The notes below the pieces were generated by a model. The model saw only the letters and a list, made by a program, of their open reading frames with translations, had not been told where the DNA came from and did no database searches. Position numbers and translations under genes: made by a program. Of a stretch of DNA of 64,000 nt, positions 43,985 through 54,700 are shown in pieces; positions within the stretch are counted from its first letter, which is position 1, and each line of letters starts with the position of its first letter. The DNA comes from an uncultured Porphyromonadaceae bacterium (lineage in GTDB: Bacteria; Bacteroidota; Bacteroidia; Bacteroidales; Muribaculaceae), in the NCBI GenBank assembly GCA_900540625.1, contig UQGP01000001.1:186001-250000 (forward strand), written 5' to 3'.

Positions 43985-45301
43985 TCAGCCGAACAAAGCG
44001 CGGCTCAAGCGATTGAGAGCCTCGACCTTGTCTTGGCGACGTACAAGCATGGAGACATTGTAGTTGCTGCCGCCATAGCTGATCATGCGAACCGGAATGT
44101 CCGAAAGAGCCGAAACGGCCTTGGCTTCGAATCCGGTATTATGCCACTCGAGGTCGCCCACGACGCATATAATCACCATGTCGCGGTCTATGGTGACCGT
44201 CCCGAATTTCTTAAGGTCATCCACAATGGCAGCCAGGTGCTTTTCGTCGTCTATGGTGACGGTCACGCCCACCTCGCTGGTAGCCATCATATCGATGCTT
44301 GTGCGATAGTTTTCGAAAGTCTCGAAGACCTTGTGCAAAAAGCCATAGGCCAACAACATTCGCCCGCTCTTGATTTTTATGGCTATGATGTTGTCCTTGG
44401 CTGCCACAGCCTTGATGCTACGCGTAGACGGCATATTGTGTATCAGCGTGCCGGGACGCTGCGGCTCCATGGTATTGAGCAGACGCACGGGAATATTATT
44501 CAGACGGGCAGGCAGGACGCAGGATGGATGCAGTATTTTGGCTCCGAAATAAGCCAATTCGGCGGCTTCCTCAAAATGCAATTCGCTCACCGGCGACGTC
44601 CCCTGTACATAGCGGGGGTCGTTGTTGTGCATCCCATCGATGTCCGTCCAAATCTCGATTTCCTCGGCACCAAGGACTGCGCCCAACAGCGAGGCGGTGT
44701 AGTCGCTGCCTCCGCGTTGCAGGTTGTCTACATGTCCGGCGGCGTTGCGACAGATGTAGCCCTGTGTCAGGTAGAGGTCGGCGCCGGGATTGACTTCCAT
44801 CAGGCGGCGCAGGTGACTGCTTATGTATTTCATATCCGGCTCACCTCCGGCATCGGTACGCATGTATTCCAAGGCCGGCAGCAGTACCGAGTTTACGCCG
44901 CACATGTGCAAGTATGTGTTCATCAGCGCCGTGGACATCAGCTCGCCTTGGGCCAAGATTTCTTTTTCGCTCTCGTCGGAATAGTCCTCATTGGTGAGCG
45001 AGCGTACATATCCCAAGCAAGCGTCTATGGCCTCAGTGGCGACTCGTCGTGCTTCGGCATTGTCCACGAAGAGGCCGGCGATGACATCGTTATATTTGCC
45101 GTGAAGCACATTCAGCGTTTCGAGTGCACCGGGCTGATTGCCTTTCTGCAAGTATTCAGCTATCTCGACAAGAGTATTTGTCGTACCGGACATAGCGGAT
45201 AACACCACCATATTGCATCCGCGCGAACTTATCAAGTCGGCGACGTGGCGCATACGCTCGGCGCTGCCCACGCTTGTTCCTCCAAATTTCAGTATCTTCA
45301 T
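43985..45301 (-). CDS. lysC: Aspartate kinase, monofunctional
   Basis: 438 residues. It phosphorylates aspartate, the first step toward lysine, threonine and methionine. It starts MKILKFGGTSVGSAERM, the family signature. Further motifs are GGSDYTASLLGAVLGAEEIEIWTDIDGM and the FEEAAELAYFGAKILHP stretch, and two C-terminal ACT regulatory regions follow (about 305-438, DMMATSEVGVTVTIDD). The open frame extends to 45496, but those 65 residues precede the signature and cross the promoter, so 45301 is taken. A TACCTTTG element at 45402-45409 is its promoter. Confidence 0.92.
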   Translation of the reverse strand: MKILKFGGTSVGSAERMRHVADLISSRGCNMVVLSAMSGTTNTLVEIAEYLQKGNQPGALETLNVLHGKYNDVIAGLFVDNAEARRVATEAIDACLGYVRSLTNEDYSDESEKEILAQGELMSTALMNTYLHMCGVNSVLLPALEYMRTDAGGEPDMKYISSHLRRLMEVNPGADLYLTQGYICRNAAGHVDNLQRGGSDYTASLLGAVLGAEEIEIWTDIDGMHNNDPRYVQGTSPVSELHFEEAAELAYFGAKILHPSCVLPARLNNIPVRLLNTMEPQRPGTLIHNMPSTRSIKAVAAKDNIIAIKIKSGRMLLAYGFLHKVFETFENYRTSIDMMATSEVGVTVTIDDEKHLAAIVDDLKKFGTVTIDRDMVIICVVGDLEWHNTGFEAKAVSALSDIPVRMISYGGSNYNVSMLVRRQDKVEALNRLSRALFG

Positions 45302-45401
45302 CGTTCTGTTTTCTCCTATGTATTGGCACGTAGTCTCACGTGCCGGATTACTGCGCTGTCGGGTCGGAGCGGACAGCTCGACCTTCGCAAAAAAACTTCT
45401 G

Positions 45402-45409
45402 CAAAGGTA
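45402..45409 (-). promoter_or_regulatory. -7 element of lysC
   Basis: Minus strand reads TACCTTTG. Predicted start near 45395, leader about 94 bases. The rest of the 45302-45625 gap holds only the terminator at 45563-45601. Confidence 0.55.
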
Positions 45410-45562
45410 CACACTTCCACCGACATAGCGCATCAATACGCGGCACAAAATGACACTCGACACGGCCCATGGAAAGCTCTTTTGCGGTATCGACAAAAAT
45501 GGTCGACGCTATTCGGGCGTAAAATCGGTGCACGATGCAGGCCGCCACACTTGGGCGCGGAC

Positions 45563-45601
45563 AAAAAAAGCCGACCGGAGGTCGTTGCGCTCCGGTCGGC
45601 T
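45563..45601 (-). terminator. Intrinsic terminator of the ricin-lectin gene
   Basis: AGCCGACCGGAG (45569-45580) and CTCCGGTCGGCT (45590-45601) pair perfectly around a 9-base loop; on the minus strand the stem is followed by seven T residues. Confidence 0.88.
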
Positions 45602-45625
45602 AAGTATTGAGTATGTCTCAGGTGT

Positions 45626-48600
45626 TTACTTCACAAACGCCTTCTTAACATCCTTGGTTCCATCGTTATAGATGGTGACAATGAGGTTGAATCCTTCGTA
45701 CGGCTTTTCGCTGAGGCGGCCGTTGACATCGTAGTACTCGACCTTCTCGACACCCTTGCCTACGACAGGTGAGTCGATGCCGGAGAGGCTACCGGATTCT
45801 ACGTCGGTGAATACCCAGCGCTGAGCCTTCGAGCCGTTGCCTTCATAGCCCTGGATGCCCGAACCATCGGCGATTGTGCCGTTGATCACGTCAAGGAAGA
45901 GTCCGTTCTTATGAATGATATAGAATTCCTTGTCTCCGGCTTCTCGGATTATCCATTGCTGGGCATCGTTTGTGGCTGCGGAGTTTTCGTACTGTTGCAC
46001 CTTGCAGTTGTTGTCGATACCGGCGTTCTGCATATCAAGTGCCTTGTCCGAATGTACGGCCACGATGGAATAATAACCGTCGCCGAGGTAGCTGATGCGC
46101 CACTTTTGGCTGTCGTCACCGTTAGCCTTGCTCAATTTCACATTCGCGCTATTGTCTGTCGAGGCTTGGTCTACGTCCAGCACAAGGTTTCTATTTGACG
46201 AATTGCGGATTTGGTATATGCCGTCGTAGAGAGACTGCCCGCCATCGACAGCCACAAATTTGAACTTCTGGGCATCACTCGAGTTGCCTGTCCAGCCGTT
46301 GATATTGGTGCCATCGACGAATACGCCGTTGTTGACATCGGCAAATCTACCGCACTTGTTGATGATGTAGAAATTACCGGCACCGGCATCGCGCAGTATC
46401 CATTCGGAGGCGTCATCACCTTCCGTAAACATATGCTGCTGGATATTCGGACTGCCCTTGTATTCCTTGCCGTAAAGGTTGAGTGCCATATCGCTGTGCT
46501 TGGCTGTGAGCGAGTAATACCCGTTGCCGAGGTACTTGACACTCCACTTCTGGTTATCCTCGCCGGTGATGCGCTGCAATTGGACATTAGCGCTGTTGGA
46601 TGTGGAAGCGTCTTGGACGCCGACACCATATCGGAAGTCCTTGGCCAGACGTATCTGATAGTCGCCGTCAGGTATAGACTGACCGCCGTTGACCGCTATA
46701 AATATCCATTTCTGGGCATCGCTTTGGTTGCCGGAATGTCCCTGGACGTTGACGCCGTCGGCCATAATGCCGTTGGTGACATCCATATAGAGGCCGTTGC
46801 TGTTGACGATAAAGTACGTCCCGTCAGCGGTGCTCCGGAGAGCCCAGTTCTGAACGTCCGTTCCGTCGATAGAATACTGCTGGACGTTGGTTCCGGAAGC
46901 CGAACCGGCTTTGTAGAGGTCCAGATTCTTGCCCGAATGCAGAGCTTGCAGATGGTAGTATCCGTCGCTGTAAGTCACATTAAACTGCTGGTTCATGCGG
47001 CCCGAATACTCCGTTATTATTACGTTGGCCTCGTCTGCAGTAGAGGCATTGGCTACGTCAAGACCGTAATTTACATTGCTGTAGCAGGCGATACGGTATA
47101 CGCCATCGGGCAGCCTGTCCGGGTTATTGCTCTTGACGGGAACCTCGATTTCGCCGGCGGATTCGCTTGTCGTATTGCCCAGGTCGTCTTCGGCGTAGAT
47201 ATGGGTCATATAGACGCCGGTTTCGCCGTTGTGGTTGGAGGTCCGGATGTCGCAGGTGGCGGTATTGCCATCGACGGTCGCCTCATACCATTTGATATCA
47301 TCCTGATCGTTGGCTATGCTCCACGTAGGCATCTTTACGGATACCACTTTTTCGTTGTCTGTAACCGTGCAAGTCACTGTATAGCCCGAGCTGGTGAGGT
47401 TTGTAATCTTGATGTTGCTGATTACCGGCGGTTCTTTGTCTACATCTACGGTGGTGAATACCCATTTCTGGGCCGCAGTGCGGTTGCCACACCAGCCGGC
47501 GACGTTTGTGCCGTTGGCAATTGTACCGTTTTCTACGTCAAGGAAGAGGCCGTTCTTATTGATTATGTAGTAAGCGCCATCGCCGGTTTCCTTGATTATC
47601 CACTGCTGTGCATTATTTGTAGCCGCGGTGTTGTCGTACTGCTGCACGTTGCAGCCGTTGTCGATGCCTCCTCCATACATATCAAGGGCTTTGCGCGAAT
47701 GGGCGGCTGCCATCGAATAATAGCCGTTGCCGAGGTACTTGACATTCCATTTCTGGTTGTTGCCCGTGCCTATGGTCCACAGATGGACATTTGCGCTGTT
47801 TTCCTTGGACACGGTTTCCACGTCAATGCCGAAGTTGTTGTCCTTGGCGCTGCGGATGTTGTAGTAGCCGTCCTTGATGGTCTGCGTGCCGTTTACAGCA
47901 ACAAATTTCCATTTCTGTGCATCACTCGAATTGCCGCACCAGCCGCCGATATTTGTACCATTGGCAACCTTGGCGCTATATATGTCGAGGAATAGGCCTC
48001 TCTTGTTCACAATATAGAAGCTTCCGTCGCCGGCATCTTTGAGCATCCACATGGAAGCCTCGTCGTTGTCGGTGAACGGATGCTGTTGGGCGTTGGCGTA
48101 ACCCTTGTACGGGCCTCCGCTAAGATTGAGGGCCATATCGCTGTGCTTCAGGCGTATGGAGTAATATCCATTGCCCAAGTACTTCACGTTCCACTTGTGG
48201 TGGGCCGAATTGTCAAGCGTCCACAGGTGTATATTGCTGCCGGACGAGGATGTACCTGTCGCCTCAACAACACCGTACCCGAAGCTCGAGGCCAAATGTA
48301 TCTGATAGTCACCATCCGGTATCGACTGCTTTCCGTCGACAGCTATGAAGAACCACTTCTGGGCGTTGCTCTTGTTGCCGCTATATCCCTGGACATTGGT
48401 GCTATTGGAGACTATACCGTCTTTTACATCCATATAAAGGCCGTTGTTGTTGACGATATAGAAAGCACCCTCGCCGGCTTCTTCGAGTACCCAATTTTGG
48501 ACATCCGTCCCGTCTATGGCGTACTGCTGGACATTGGTCCCCGGAGCCGAAGCGCCCCTATAAAGGTCCAAATTCTTACCGGAGTGTACAGCCTGAATAT

Positions 48601-49399
48601 TATAATGGTCACCGGCAAAGGTTACATTAAACTGCTGTTGCTTAGCCCCGGAGTATTCCCAAATGTGCACATTTGCCTCGTCGGCGGTAGACCCTCCGGC
48701 TATGTCAAGGCCGTATGTCGGATTGTCGTAGCATGCAATACGGTAAGTTCCGTTGGGAAGGTTCTGCTTTTCCTGTGTAATGGAAGGTGTGGTGTAACTT
48801 GCGTTAGCGGGCACGTTGTAAGACGCCACGTACCAGTAACTGGTCACGCGGGCCAACACCGTATTTTGATTGTAACCGCAATATTGGCCTTGTAAAGTAT
48901 TGGACAAGGGACGGCGGCCGAAGTAAGCGGCACATGATGAGTCGCCGCTATACACGATGCCGTTCTCTATATCGGTTATCCATTGGGCATGAGGGATACT
49001 GGTGACATATATGCACACGCCCTCCGGGTGAGCATCCAAAATGCCCTGTAACTGCGCTACGGTCAAGCCGTTGACATAGGCTTGATTGACTGTGAAAGAG
49101 CAGTTGCCGAAAGTAGCCGAATAATTGGATCGCTGACCGGCACCGTTGATCCAGCCATAAGGCATGAGCGAAGCTTCGGTAATCGCAGTCCAGTTACTGT
49201 TGTTGCTCAGGTAAGTACGCGCACGTAGCATCATCGCATTTGACACAAGCGTACAGGTCACATCCGACTGTTGAGTCAGATACAGGTCGTTAGGGTAAGG
49301 CACTCCCGCACTTGCCTTAGGCGGTGCATAAAGCCCTATGACGACCAAAACTGCGGAGAGTACCGTCCGTACCCTCCTCGTAATTAGGTTTGGTTTCAT
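45626..49399 (-). CDS. Peptidase-like protein with six ricin-lectin and a GBS Bsp-like domain
   Basis: 1257 residues. Signal peptide to about 31. Residues 36-195 resemble a C39-like papain-fold domain, with Cys49 (DVTCTLVSNAMML), His137 (SIPHAQW) and Asp154 as the possible triad. Residues 214-638 hold three ricin-type beta-trefoil lectin domains with QQF/QKW motifs; 640-745 is a GBS Bsp-like domain (SVKMPTWSIANDQDDIKWYEA, GVYMTHIYAEDDLGN); 752-1180 are three more trefoils closely similar to the first set. The end (YYDVNGRLSEKPYEGFNLIVTIYNDGTKDVKKAF) looks like a T9SS sorting tail. Likely a surface, glycan-binding hydrolase. The peptidase/GBS Bsp-like combination is mostly known from Gram-positive bacteria. 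Confidence 0.85.
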   Translation of the reverse strand: MKPNLITRRVRTVLSAVLVVIGLYAPPKASAGVPYPNDLYLTQQSDVTCTLVSNAMMLRARTYLSNNSNWTAITEASLMPYGWINGAGQRSNYSATFGNCSFTVNQAYVNGLTVAQLQGILDAHPEGVCIYVTSIPHAQWITDIENGIVYSGDSSCAAYFGRRPLSNTLQGQYCGYNQNTVLARVTSYWYVASYNVPANASYTTPSITQEKQNLPNGTYRIACYDNPTYGLDIAGGSTADEANVHIWEYSGAKQQQFNVTFAGDHYNIQAVHSGKNLDLYRGASAPGTNVQQYAIDGTDVQNWVLEEAGEGAFYIVNNNGLYMDVKDGIVSNSTNVQGYSGNKSNAQKWFFIAVDGKQSIPDGDYQIHLASSFGYGVVEATGTSSSGSNIHLWTLDNSAHHKWNVKYLGNGYYSIRLKHSDMALNLSGGPYKGYANAQQHPFTDNDEASMWMLKDAGDGSFYIVNKRGLFLDIYSAKVANGTNIGGWCGNSSDAQKWKFVAVNGTQTIKDGYYNIRSAKDNNFGIDVETVSKENSANVHLWTIGTGNNQKWNVKYLGNGYYSMAAAHSRKALDMYGGGIDNGCNVQQYDNTAATNNAQQWIIKETGDGAYYIINKNGLFLDVENGTIANGTNVAGWCGNRTAAQKWVFTTVDVDKEPPVISNIKITNLTSSGYTVTCTVTDNEKVVSVKMPTWSIANDQDDIKWYEATVDGNTATCDIRTSNHNGETGVYMTHIYAEDDLGNTTSESAGEIEVPVKSNNPDRLPDGVYRIACYSNVNYGLDVANASTADEANVIITEYSGRMNQQFNVTYSDGYYHLQALHSGKNLDLYKAGSASGTNVQQYSIDGTDVQNWALRSTADGTYFIVNSNGLYMDVTNGIMADGVNVQGHSGNQSDAQKWIFIAVNGGQSIPDGDYQIRLAKDFRYGVGVQDASTSNSANVQLQRITGEDNQKWSVKYLGNGYYSLTAKHSDMALNLYGKEYKGSPNIQQHMFTEGDDASEWILRDAGAGNFYIINKCGRFADVNNGVFVDGTNINGWTGNSSDAQKFKFVAVDGGQSLYDGIYQIRNSSNRNLVLDVDQASTDNSANVKLSKANGDDSQKWRISYLGDGYYSIVAVHSDKALDMQNAGIDNNCKVQQYENSAATNDAQQWIIREAGDKEFYIIHKNGLFLDVINGTIADGSGIQGYEGNGSKAQRWVFTDVESGSLSGIDSPVVGKGVEKVEYYDVNGRLSEKPYEGFNLIVTIYNDGTKDVKKAFVK

Positions 49400-49879
49400 T
49401 ATTTCAATTAATTGATAGGTTGAAATGCAACTTTAAGTGATGTCAAGATGCATGTGTTCCATGCTATCTTGATTTAAGGTTTCCAAATGCCGCCGCAACA
49501 CAAGTTTCCCACTTGTCAGGCAGTGCCGTAGCTCGGTATCATGGCTGAAATCCACGGTCGCCGCGGAGAGCATTTGGAAGCAAACGCAAAATTACAAATA
49601 ATTCCTGACAATATGCTCTTAAACAGCTGAAAAATTCGGATTTTCATCACTTTTTCTGTTTTTTTGCTTATAGTCCCTATTCCCATTTCCCCCCCCCGAA
49701 CAAGACTCCCATCTGCCGTTTTAGATTTCCCGAGGCCCGCTCTCCCCCACACAAATTCCGAAGGCCGCAACCGAGCGTGCCCCGCAACCGAGCGAGCACT
49801 TCTCCCTCGAAACGCCACACTTACATAGCCCATAAGCAATTTTGACGATCAATCGAACAAATGCCTTATTTATAAGTAA
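49400..49879. other. Intergenic region upstream of the ricin-lectin gene
   Basis: 480 bases with a minus-strand -7 element at 49587-49594, a run of nine C residues at 49689-49697 and a direct 13-base repeat (CCGCAACCGAGCG at 49765-49777 and 49782-49794). An open frame on the minus strand (49516-49839) is Arg/Ser-rich and resembles no protein, so it is not called. Confidence 0.45.
49587..49594 (-). promoter_or_regulatory. -7 element of the ricin-lectin gene
   Basis: Minus strand reads TAATTTTG. Predicted start near 49580, leader about 180 bases. No good -33 box. Confidence 0.45.
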
Positions 49880-49912
49880 ATAGGGGCATGCACTTGCAGT
49901 GCACGCCCCTAT
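49880..49912 (-). terminator. Hairpin terminator after susD, AGGGGC palindrome family
   Basis: ATAGGGGCATGCAC (49880-49893) pairs with GTGCACGCCCCTAT (49899-49912), one mismatch, 5-base loop. On the minus strand it is followed by a T-rich stretch. It shares the TAGGGGC core with the palindrome at 20938-20969. Confidence 0.75.
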
Positions 49913-49957
49913 CGCGTTTAGGTTATATCCTTGAATATAAACCTTAGAGGTCTATCA

Positions 49958-51730
49958 TTATTTCCAGCCGGGGTTCTGACCCAAGTTCGGGTTCAGGTCA
50001 AGCTGTCCCGAAGGTATAGGATCAAGATAGAACTTCTTGTCGTAGATACGGTTGCGGCTTGCATACGGACGAACGTAGTCACCGTCCATGCTTGCGGGTT
50101 TAACCGTAGCGTTGCCTACGTAAGCACCACGAAGGATGTCGGGGTGTTTCTGAGAGTCAAGTTTGTCAAGCTGGTGCCAGCGGATAAGATCCCAGTAGCG
50201 GATGCCCTTGTCAAGCATAAGCTCGCAACGACGGCAGCGACGGATTTCGTAAATCAAGCTGGATACGCCCATATTGTTGTTGGGGTCGTTGATGGCGTTC
50301 AGGCCGGCAACAGTCTGTGTGGGCAGACCGGCGCGACGATAGAGCACGTTCAGGTAAGCATCAACATCACCATCGGTAAGCGTTCCGAGTTCAGCCTTAG
50401 CTTCTACATAGTTCAGAGCGATGTAGGAGGTCCAGAAGATAGGAGCGCAAGTGTAGTTCTGAGTGGTGTTTTGACGTTCGTTGACGGGAATAAGAACGTT
50501 GTCGTACTTGGCAACACCGAAGCCGGACGAAGAGTTCATACCGGAGGTGCCCATACGGCTCCAGTTCATACCGAAGTAGTATACATACGGGTCGGTGATG
50601 ACGGAGAGACGTTTGTCGCGTACATTGAGAAGTTTCTGGATGGAGTAAGCGGGTTGAGCTTCGCCACCGATTTCGAAGGTGGTATTCTCACCTACGAGGC
50701 TCTTATCAAGAGTGGTGGTAGCTTCGGGCTTGCCATCGAGGAACAAGAATGCCTTGAAAGCGTCGAGCGAAAGACCGGAAGTTGTGGTCGAAGAGCAGGT
50801 GTACGAAATAGTCGAGTGACGGCCGTTAACCTTGTCGTAACGACGACCGAAGATGATTTCGGGGTTAGCGGAGAAGTCGGCGAGTTTCTGAGTGGGATCT
50901 ACAGTGCTTGTTCCACCGCCCCATACCGAGTTGTATATGGACTGGTAGTCGTCAGCAAAACCATAGCGATCGAGCAGTTTCTTGGAAGCGTCAGCAGCTT
51001 CTTGCAGATACTTTTTGGCGCGAGCGTCATCGGGAGCGATGCCGTTTTCAGCAACAGTGCGATAGCGGCAGAAGGTACCTTCGTAGAGGCAAACTTCGCT
51101 CTTGATGGCCAGAGCCAGGTCTTTACTCCAGGAAAGTTTGGATTTCTGGGTAGAGATGGTGGCGATAGCGTAGTCGAGGTCGCGGAGGACGGAGTCCATC
51201 ACGATGTCGCGGTTGGTACACGGACCGTACAGGATGTCGTTGTCGGAGGGATCGACAACTTCGCTTTCCCAAACAACGTCACCGAAGCGGCGAACGAGTT
51301 CGTAGTAAGCCTGAGCGCGGATCAGCTTGGCGATGCCTTCGTAGTTGGCATGAGTAGCCGAAGCCAATGCGGGTTTGGCGTTACGTACACCGGCGATGAT
51401 GTAGTTGGCACCGCGGATCTGCGAGTATGTCCAGTTACCATCTGTCGGGGGAATAGTGGGTTGATGCCAGTTGGCGAAGCTGCTGCCGACCTGGTCATCG
51501 CTCAGCGTCGAGAAGTAGAACGAGCCGAGGCTGTTGCCGGAGCCATAACCGCTGGAGATTTCATCGATATAGCGGTCGACTTGAAGCTGGCAGTTATTGG
51601 CGTTGGACCAATACTCCGGCTTTTCCAAAATACTTGTAGGCGGAAAACGGTTGTCGTTAAGGAAGTCATCGCAAGATACCATCGTGAGGCCCATTGCGAA
51701 CACAACCGCATAGCTTATTATCTTTTTCAT
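49958..51730 (-). CDS. SusD/RagB family outer membrane lipoprotein
   Basis: 590 residues. The signal MKKIISYAVVFAMGLTMVSC is followed directly by DDFLNDN, a standard SusD lipoprotein start. The SusD features are an N-terminal TPR-like region (ANYEGIAKLIRAQAYYELVRRFGDV), WSYIALNYVEAKAELGTL, and a C-terminal ELMLDKGIRYWDLIRWHQLDKL. It sits on the cell surface as the lid of the SusC transporter and binds the substrate. No carbohydrate-active enzyme or sensor gene flanks the pair, so the substrate is unknown. It lies 19 bases after susC and ends before the terminator hairpin. Confidence 0.93.
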   Translation of the reverse strand: MKKIISYAVVFAMGLTMVSCDDFLNDNRFPPTSILEKPEYWSNANNCQLQVDRYIDEISSGYGSGNSLGSFYFSTLSDDQVGSSFANWHQPTIPPTDGNWTYSQIRGANYIIAGVRNAKPALASATHANYEGIAKLIRAQAYYELVRRFGDVVWESEVVDPSDNDILYGPCTNRDIVMDSVLRDLDYAIATISTQKSKLSWSKDLALAIKSEVCLYEGTFCRYRTVAENGIAPDDARAKKYLQEAADASKKLLDRYGFADDYQSIYNSVWGGGTSTVDPTQKLADFSANPEIIFGRRYDKVNGRHSTISYTCSSTTTSGLSLDAFKAFLFLDGKPEATTTLDKSLVGENTTFEIGGEAQPAYSIQKLLNVRDKRLSVITDPYVYYFGMNWSRMGTSGMNSSSGFGVAKYDNVLIPVNERQNTTQNYTCAPIFWTSYIALNYVEAKAELGTLTDGDVDAYLNVLYRRAGLPTQTVAGLNAINDPNNNMGVSSLIYEIRRCRRCELMLDKGIRYWDLIRWHQLDKLDSQKHPDILRGAYVGNATVKPASMDGDYVRPYASRNRIYDKKFYLDPIPSGQLDLNPNLGQNPGWK

Positions 51731-51749
51731 TTTTATCTAGCGTTTAAGA

Positions 51750-54700
51750 TTAGAATGTTACCTGAACACCGAAGGAGAATGTACGCGAGATAGGAGTGGT
51801 ACGTCCATAGTAACCGTTGCCTGCAAATACTGAAGACTGGCTAAGAGTTGTACCGCTGGTACCTACGTTGATTTCAGGGTCAAGAGGATAATTCTTCATA
51901 CCGTTGTACAACAGGCAGAGGTTGTCGGCGGAGAAATAGATGCGTGCTTTCTGGATGAGCGCTTTGCGTGTGATTTCGGCAGGAAGAGTGTAACCGATGG
52001 TCAGGTTCTTCAGACGCAGATAAGCGGTATTCATCAGATAACGAGACTGGGGATAGAAGTTGTAGCGGCCGCTGTTGATGCCGGAGAGTTTACCGATACC
52101 GTCGCAACCGGGATACAGGCGGGGGAAGTCGTTGCTTTGATCAACAAGGATTTCGCCGGTGAGACGCTGGTTCTCCATATCGATAACCTGCTTGTTGTAG
52201 GACATCTGGTTGGTGTAGATAGCGTCCGTGCCGCGAGCGAAAGGCATTACGAATGCGGAGCAAGCCCACATGTCGCGTTTGCCGACACCCTGGAAGAACA
52301 TATCGATATCGAAGCCTTTCCATGCGCCACCGAGACGGAAGCCGTATTCGTAGCGAGGTTGGGTGTTACCGATAACTTTGAGGTCACCGTGGTTACGTAC
52401 TGTACCTACGGGAACGCTCTTGTGGTTGGCGTTGGCCAGAGCCTCTTCGTAACCGGCTTGTCCGGGGATGTAGGTCTTGCCGTCGAGTTCGATCATATCG
52501 GGGTTACCGAAGTTGATGACGCCGTCACCGTTGAGGTCTTTGAACTTGATATCGCCGACACCGTAGGTGAAGGATCCGGATTCGAGTGCGCTTTGGTCGT
52601 ACTTGTTGGTACCGTCAGCGTTCATATCGTCTTTGGTGAAGTAGCGGTCTGTTTCGAAACCGTAGATATCACCGTAGTATGTACCGGGGGTATAGTTGCC
52701 CTGAGCGGGAGTCCAGGAGTAGAGCTTACCGGTATCGTTACGCCATTTCTTAACTTTGGTCTTAGCGTCAGCCAAGGTGAAGGTAGCATATACTTGAGCT
52801 TCGCCGAAGGAGTGGTTCCAGCCCAGAGAAAGTTCCCAACCTTTGGTTGCGAGTGTACCGCTGTTCTGATAGGGCGAGGATGCGCCGAGCACGGAGGGAA
52901 GGTCGACACCGGGAGCAAGCATGTTGCGAGTCTCACGGTTGTACCAGTCAAACGAAGCTGTCAGGCTGTTGTTGAGGAAGCCCAAGTCGATACCAACGTC
53001 GGTGGTCACGACTTTTTCCCAAGTAAGGGTGCGGGATACCAGAGTAGGCATAGCTGCATACTGAGTGGTAGAGTTGCCTGCGGTCAGCCAAGAGCTGGAG
53101 TAAGGACCGGAAATAACGGAGAGGAAGCGGTTGCTACCTACAGCCTCGTTACCGATCGAACCGTAGGATGCGCGGATCTTACCGTTGTTCCACCATGCTT
53201 TCAGAGGCTGGAAGTATGCTTCTTCGGAGAAGCGATAGCCTGCGGAGAACGAGGGGAAGAATGCCCATTGGTCATCAGCGGGGAATTTGCTCGAACCGTC
53301 GTAACGACCGTTGAATTCCAAGAGGTAGATGCCCTTGTAGTCAAAGTTGATACGGCCGAAGAAGCCGGCGGTAGCGCGGTGTGAAATGCTGTTGCTAATC
53401 TCATAACCGGTCTTGTCGCTGCCACCGGTGGTGAGACCTAACCAAGGCTGGTTAACGTCGAGAAGTTGGTCACGTTTAGCATACAGATAGTTGTAATCTT
53501 CTTGTTCGGCGGTAGCACCTGCCATAACTTTCAGGTTGAACGCATCAGCGAAAGTATGAGAATATGTACCGTAAACATTCATCGACCACATGTCGTCTTT
53601 GGTGTTGGTCTGACGTGCATCCGACCAGCTTTCGGGAACGATGTAGCTCGGGCTCGAGATGTTACCCCAGCTGTTGTAACCGTAAACGGGCATGTAGGGA
53701 GTAGTGTTCAGAAGGTCAACTACGCTGTAAGTGAAGTCGCCGTGCAGAGTGAAGCCTTTGAAGAGATCTGCGTCGATGTAACCGGTGATGCGGGTCTGTG
53801 TAGCAGTATCCTTGATTTGGCCGGCTTGCTTGCGATAAGCGATATCGTTACGGAAGTCGATGATTTCGCCGTCGTCACCATACAGGTATCCGTAAGGTCC
53901 GAAGTACGAACCCCAACGCCACATGTACTGGTAGTCACCACGTACGTTGTAAGTGCCCTTGTAGTCCTTTTCGGAGAAGCTGAAGCGAGCACCTGCGCGC
54001 AACCACGAGAAAATTTCGGTGGAAATGTTGGCTGTGGCATTGTAGCGATACATCTTGGCGGGATTGAATTCCATCAGGTCAGACTTGTTGCTGTAACCGA
54101 AGGCGAGACGATAGTTGGTCTTGCCGGAGGTACCTTCGAGGCTGACGTTGTGGTAGTTGCTGGGAGCAGCGTTGTTGAACATGATGCCTGCGACGTCCCA
54201 GTCTGCATAATAAATAGCAGATCCGTCGGGATTCATCTTGTAGTCACCGATGCTGGAATCGGAGGTCCAGGGTACCATTTCGCGATAGCCGGCGCGTTTG
54301 CCACCGTGCTCTTTTTCCCATTGCTGAGCAAGAGGCATCATCACGAAGGGATCCATACCGAACAGACCAAGTTCGCCGTTGGATGCGAGGTTAGCCTCGG
54401 TCAGGGCGTAGATCTGATTGTATACCGAAGGATATTCGGGAAGAGTTGTTGCCTGGCTCCATGCAAAGTTGTTGGAGTACTTCACGGAAACGCGGTCCTT
54501 GGTAGCGGAGGTCTTGGTGGTGATGAGGATCACACCGAAGGCTGCACGTGTACCGTAGATGGAGGACGAAGCGGCATCCTTAAGTACGGAAATCTCGGCG
54601 ATATCGTCGGGGTTGAGGAAGGTGATGTCGTCAACCACAACACCGTCGACTACAAGCAGAGGTGAGGATGCTCCACCGTTGGAGAACGTACCGGTACCAC

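Noticed and set aside
44033..45202. A 389-codon + strand open frame opposite lysC
   Set aside because: Antisense to a complete aspartate kinase; composition is that of a mirror frame.
46211..47995. A 594-codon + strand open frame opposite the ricin-lectin gene
   Set aside because: Antisense shadow of a repetitive gene; its repeats mirror the trefoil repeats and no start signal or family is seen.
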